Source: Schaalia odontolytica
GTDB lineage: Bacteria; Actinomycetota; Actinomycetes; Actinomycetales; Actinomycetaceae
Direction of reading: 5' to 3'
Assembly: GCF_009730335.1 (NCBI RefSeq)
Contig: NZ_CP046315.1
Location: 186,001 to 250,000 of the forward strand
Length of the DNA: 64,000 nucleotides
Shown piece after piece: positions 61,810-64,000 of the stretch. The translations under genes were made by a program, and so were the position numbers. The notes below the pieces were generated by a model. It saw only the letters and a program-made list of their open reading frames with translations, did not search any database and was not told where the DNA came from. Each line of letters starts with the position of its first letter. Position 1 is the first letter of the stretch.

Positions 61810-63237
61810 ATGACAACACTGATCTGGCTTCGCGACGACCTCCGTCTAGCTGACCACCCGGCGCTGACAGCCGCCTGCTCAGCAGCAGATGGACCCGTGG
61901 TGGCACTGTGGATCCACGAAACCCGGAGGACCGATGAAGACAACAATCGGCACGGCCCACGCCCGCTCGGTGCGGCCACCCGGTGGTGGTACCACCGCAG
62001 CCTGCAACAGCTGGCACCGCGGCTTGCAGACCTTGGCATTCCACTCGTCTTCACCCGGGGTGATGCCGCGAACGTCATGCGCCGAGTCGTGGACGCCTTG
62101 CAACCTACCGTCGTTCACTGGACACGACGCTACGCCCCGGCAGCCTGCCGATTGGACGCTGCCATCAAGCAAGAGTTGACATCCCGCACCGAAGTGCACA
62201 GCCACCCCGGCAGCCTTCTCGCCGAACCGTGGCTGATGCAGACGGTCAACGGCTCCCACTACCAAGTTTTCACACCGTTCAGCCACGCCGTAGCCGACCT
62301 GCCCCTCACTTCCCTCCTGCCCGAGCCCTCACCGATCGGCGAGCGGGGCGGTGCGGACACAGCCCTCGCCACGTTGCGGGAGGACGGTGTCCTGCAGAAC
62401 TTAGAGGACATTGGCTTGCTCGACGAGGGCCCCGCCTGGTGGGAAGAGACTCTCGCACAGCACTGGGAGCCCGGTGAACTGGCAGCCCGGCAGCAACTGG
62501 ACGCCATCGACAGCTGGTTGCCCGGCTATGCCACACGCCGTGACCTGCCCGGGGAGGAAACATCCACCAGTAGAATCTCGCCGAGGTTGCGGTGCGGGGA
62601 ACTATCGCCGCGCCAAGCCGTGGCCGCAGCCCGTACCAGCACGGCCTCGGGCGAGGATATCGTCGCTTGGACCAGGCAACTCTACTGGCGCGAGTTCAGC
62701 TGGCACCTGCTCCACCACCGCGAACATCTAGAGGACACCCCCATGCGTCCAGCTTTCGCGGAATTCCCCTACTATCCCGACGACCACCTGGCGCGGGCCT
62801 GGCGACAGGGCCGCACCGGCATCGACCTCGTCGACGCTGGAATGCGGCAACTATGGCAGACAGGCTGGATGCACAACCGGGTGCGCATGGTCGCGGCATC
62901 GCTGCTCACCAAGAACATGCTCCAGCCCTGGCAAGACGGCGAGCAGTGGTTCTGGGAGACTCTCGTGGACGCAGACGAGGCCAACAATCCTATCTCGTGG
63001 CAGTGGGTGGCCGGCTGCGGCGCAGACGCTGCGCCCTACTTCCGTATCTTCAACCCTGACCTCCAGCGCACCCGCTTCGATCCGCGCAGCCGCTATGTCA
63101 GGCGCTGGATCCCGGAGGGACTCGCTCGGCCTGTCGTGTCCGTCGTCGACCTGGCCGAGTCGCGACGCGAGGCGCTCGCCGCTTACGAGCAAGTACGCGG
63201 GTTATCCGGCTCCCTTGCCAAGCCTCAACGCGGTTGA
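61810..63237 (+). CDS. phrB: Deoxyribodipyrimidine photolyase
   Basis: The 475-residue flavoprotein repairs UV-induced cyclobutane pyrimidine dimers with light. The N-terminal antenna domain begins TTLIWLRDDLRLADHPAL. The FAD-binding C-terminal part has LYWREFSWHLLHH, the family block GMRQLWQTGWMHNRVRMVAASLLTKNML and WQWVAGCGADAAPYFRIFNP. These features and its length fit a class I CPD photolyase. ATG 61810 follows the Arg/Pro-rich noncoding lead at a normal N-terminus. Confidence 0.92.
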   Translation: MTTLIWLRDDLRLADHPALTAACSAADGPVVALWIHETRRTDEDNNRHGPRPLGAATRWWYHRSLQQLAPRLADLGIPLVFTRGDAANVMRRVVDALQPTVVHWTRRYAPAACRLDAAIKQELTSRTEVHSHPGSLLAEPWLMQTVNGSHYQVFTPFSHAVADLPLTSLLPEPSPIGERGGADTALATLREDGVLQNLEDIGLLDEGPAWWEETLAQHWEPGELAARQQLDAIDSWLPGYATRRDLPGEETSTSRISPRLRCGELSPRQAVAAARTSTASGEDIVAWTRQLYWREFSWHLLHHREHLEDTPMRPAFAEFPYYPDDHLARAWRQGRTGIDLVDAGMRQLWQTGWMHNRVRMVAASLLTKNMLQPWQDGEQWFWETLVDADEANNPISWQWVAGCGADAAPYFRIFNPDLQRTRFDPRSRYVRRWIPEGLARPVVSVVDLAESRREALAAYEQVRGLSGSLAKPQRG

Positions 63238-63371
63238 GGTGAGTGTCCTCGGGATCACGCCGACGCCAGAGCCACCTCACCAACGCCCTTGCCCGGGCCG
63301 GGCCTAAGACAGCAAAAAGGCCCGAACCGAAACCATACAAGATGGCAAGGATTCGAGCCTTGTACGTAGAG
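63238..63371. other. Intergenic gap between photolyase and tRNA-Ala
   Basis: 134 bp without a gene. A GC-rich cccgggccgggcc stretch and a later ggcccgaa give a weak stem that could end the photolyase transcript or the leftward tRNA transcript. Confidence 0.4.
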
Positions 63372-63444
63372 TGGAGCTAACGGGACTCGAACCCGTAACC
63401 CCCTGCTTGCAAAGCAGGTGCGCTACCAATTGCGCCATAGCCCC
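63372..63444 (-). tRNA. tRNA-Ala (anticodon TGC)
   Basis: The 73-nt gene has the acceptor pair GGGGCTA/TAGCTCC, the loop TTTGCAA with anticodon TGC and a GTTCGAG T loop. CCA is not encoded. It lies about 180 bp after tRNA-Ile on the same strand, with the DLW-39 gene between them. Confidence 0.96.
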
Positions 63445-63455
63445 GTTGGAGGAAC

Positions 63456-63590
63456 TCAGTCCTCCACGGCGTCCGTGACGGACTTCCACAGGTCAGCGTT
63501 ATCGGAAAGATCAACGAGAATTTGTCGGACGGCGATGCCGACGGCCACGACGGATCCGACAGCCACACAACAGGTGACCCATTTCTTCAT
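63456..63590 (-). CDS. DLW-39 family small protein
   Basis: The 44-residue protein has a short hydrophobic N-terminal helix (WVTCCVAVGSVVAVGIAV) and the Asp-Leu-Trp motif in NADLWKSVTD that names the DLW-39 family of tiny actinobacterial proteins. GGAGG lies 7 nt before the ATG at 63590. The usual place of this gene is beside tRNA-Ile and tRNA-Ala near gyrA, as seen here. Function unknown. Confidence 0.82.
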   Translation of the reverse strand: MKKWVTCCVAVGSVVAVGIAVRQILVDLSDNADLWKSVTDAVED

Positions 63591-63623
63591 GATGATCCTC
63601 CGCTTTCGCTCGCCTGCGGATGG

Positions 63624-63697
63624 TGGGCCTAGGTGGGCTCGAACCACCGACCTCAGTCTTATCAGGACTGCGCTCTAACCTACTGAGCTATAGGCCC
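63624..63697 (-). tRNA. tRNA-Ile (anticodon GAT)
   Basis: The 74-nt gene has the acceptor pair GGGCCTA/TAGGCCC, the loop CTGATAA with anticodon GAT and a GTTCGAG T loop. No encoded CCA. Confidence 0.96.
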
Positions 63698-63820
63698 AAC
63701 CGGCACCCTTTCGGGCACTCGGATATAGTACACAGCACAAGGCCATCCGGCAAAATCGAGCGTTGGTGACGTCCAACACGACCGCCATTGTCCGGCCATC
63801 GACGGAGAGGAGGAGGCCTC

Positions 63821-64000
63821 GTGACTACGGTCATCGAGCACGCCCGAGACGCGCGCACACCGCTACGAGCGGACATCTCCCCCGCCGATGCTCTCGTTCT
63901 CTCGTGCCTGGTCTACGTGGATTTTCACGCGCTGCCCGGGCCTCGTTCCCCGCGCGGTTGCCTGCTCCGAGAAGTCGCCCAGGCCTCGTCAATCCCGTCT
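63821..64000 (+). CDS. DUF2974/Mbeg1-like protein, N-terminal part (runs off the window)
   Basis: A GTG after GGAGAGGAGGAGG opens a frame to the window end (60 codons). DISPADALVLSCLVYVDFHALPG resembles the start of DUF2974 (Mbeg1-like, lipase-fold) proteins, which commonly begin with a pattern like LxxLxYxDF. Too little is visible for a firm call. Confidence 0.5.
   Translation, partial: MTTVIEHARDARTPLRADISPADALVLSCLVYVDFHALPGPRSPRGCLLREVAQASSIPS

Overview
The window comes from a high-GC Gram-positive bacterium of the Actinobacteria, most probably an Actinomyces/Schaalia-like member of the Actinomycetaceae. This genus-level placement is inference, not a database result. It rests on GC-rich codon use, GTG starts, many ATGA/GTGA operon overlaps, a DLW-39 small protein between tRNA-Ala and tRNA-Ile, the actinobacterial order CCA-transferase / Nudix / DUF6049 / MurJ / TrxB, and a sortase-anchored SdrD-type adhesin. 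Several of these genes, and two clusters of DnaA boxes, usually lie near the chromosomal origin.

Layout. (1) Positions 226-7659 are an integrated island bounded by a 73-bp direct repeat that includes the 3' half of tRNA-Leu(CAG). It holds a decapitated large serine recombinase, a coiled-coil membrane protein, a CmtR-type metal sensor with its P1B ATPase, a truncated flavin oxidoreductase, dense noncoding inverted-motif arrays and a dead IS1249-type element. (2) 7815-10819 encode an ECF transporter with a fused S-A-A polypeptide. (3) 11-19 kb hold a PASTA/Ltp protein, a 5'-nucleotidase, an MFS exporter and an Fe(III)-siderophore ABC importer whose binding-protein gene is cut off from its permease by an IS3 element that landed in the loop of a hairpin. 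(4) 19-24 kb hold cspA, a small membrane protein and a type VII-secretion style toxin operon: a WXG100-like partner, a WXG/calpain-fold cysteine protease and four tandem membrane-anchored paralogues that look like immunity proteins. (5) 24.3-32.7 kb is a nearly complete heme pathway (hemE-hemY-hemC-hemD-hemB-hemL leftwards, hemA rightwards). (6) 34.8-39.8 kb hold dnaB, a MATE exporter and rpsF-ssb-rpsR-rplI. (7) 40-46 kb hold a class A PBP, 6-phosphogluconate dehydrogenase and the CCA-adding enzyme. (8) 45.9-54 kb run Nudix, DUF6049, MurJ-discoidin, TrxB, YchJ-like and PAP2. (9) A 2177-residue cell-wall adhesin is followed by a photolyase, tRNA-Ala, DLW-39, tRNA-Ile and the start of a DUF2974/Mbeg1-like gene that runs off the window.

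How the parts fit. The heme operon, the siderophore importer and the exporter beside it suggest iron and heme management. The PBP, MurJ, PAP2 phosphatase, PASTA protein and adhesin point to cell-envelope building. The calpain-toxin operon looks like an interbacterial weapon; its secretion machine is not in this window.

The least explained material is noncoding. Short motifs are arranged as several forward copies followed by several reverse copies, and they recur in the same module order in two ~0.95-kb units 28 kb apart. A further short unit at 54.3 kb and an unrelated array at 40 kb share the architecture, and three of these four sites lie between convergent genes. A separate 77-nt hairpin with an identical 20-nt loop and compensatory stem changes occurs twice.
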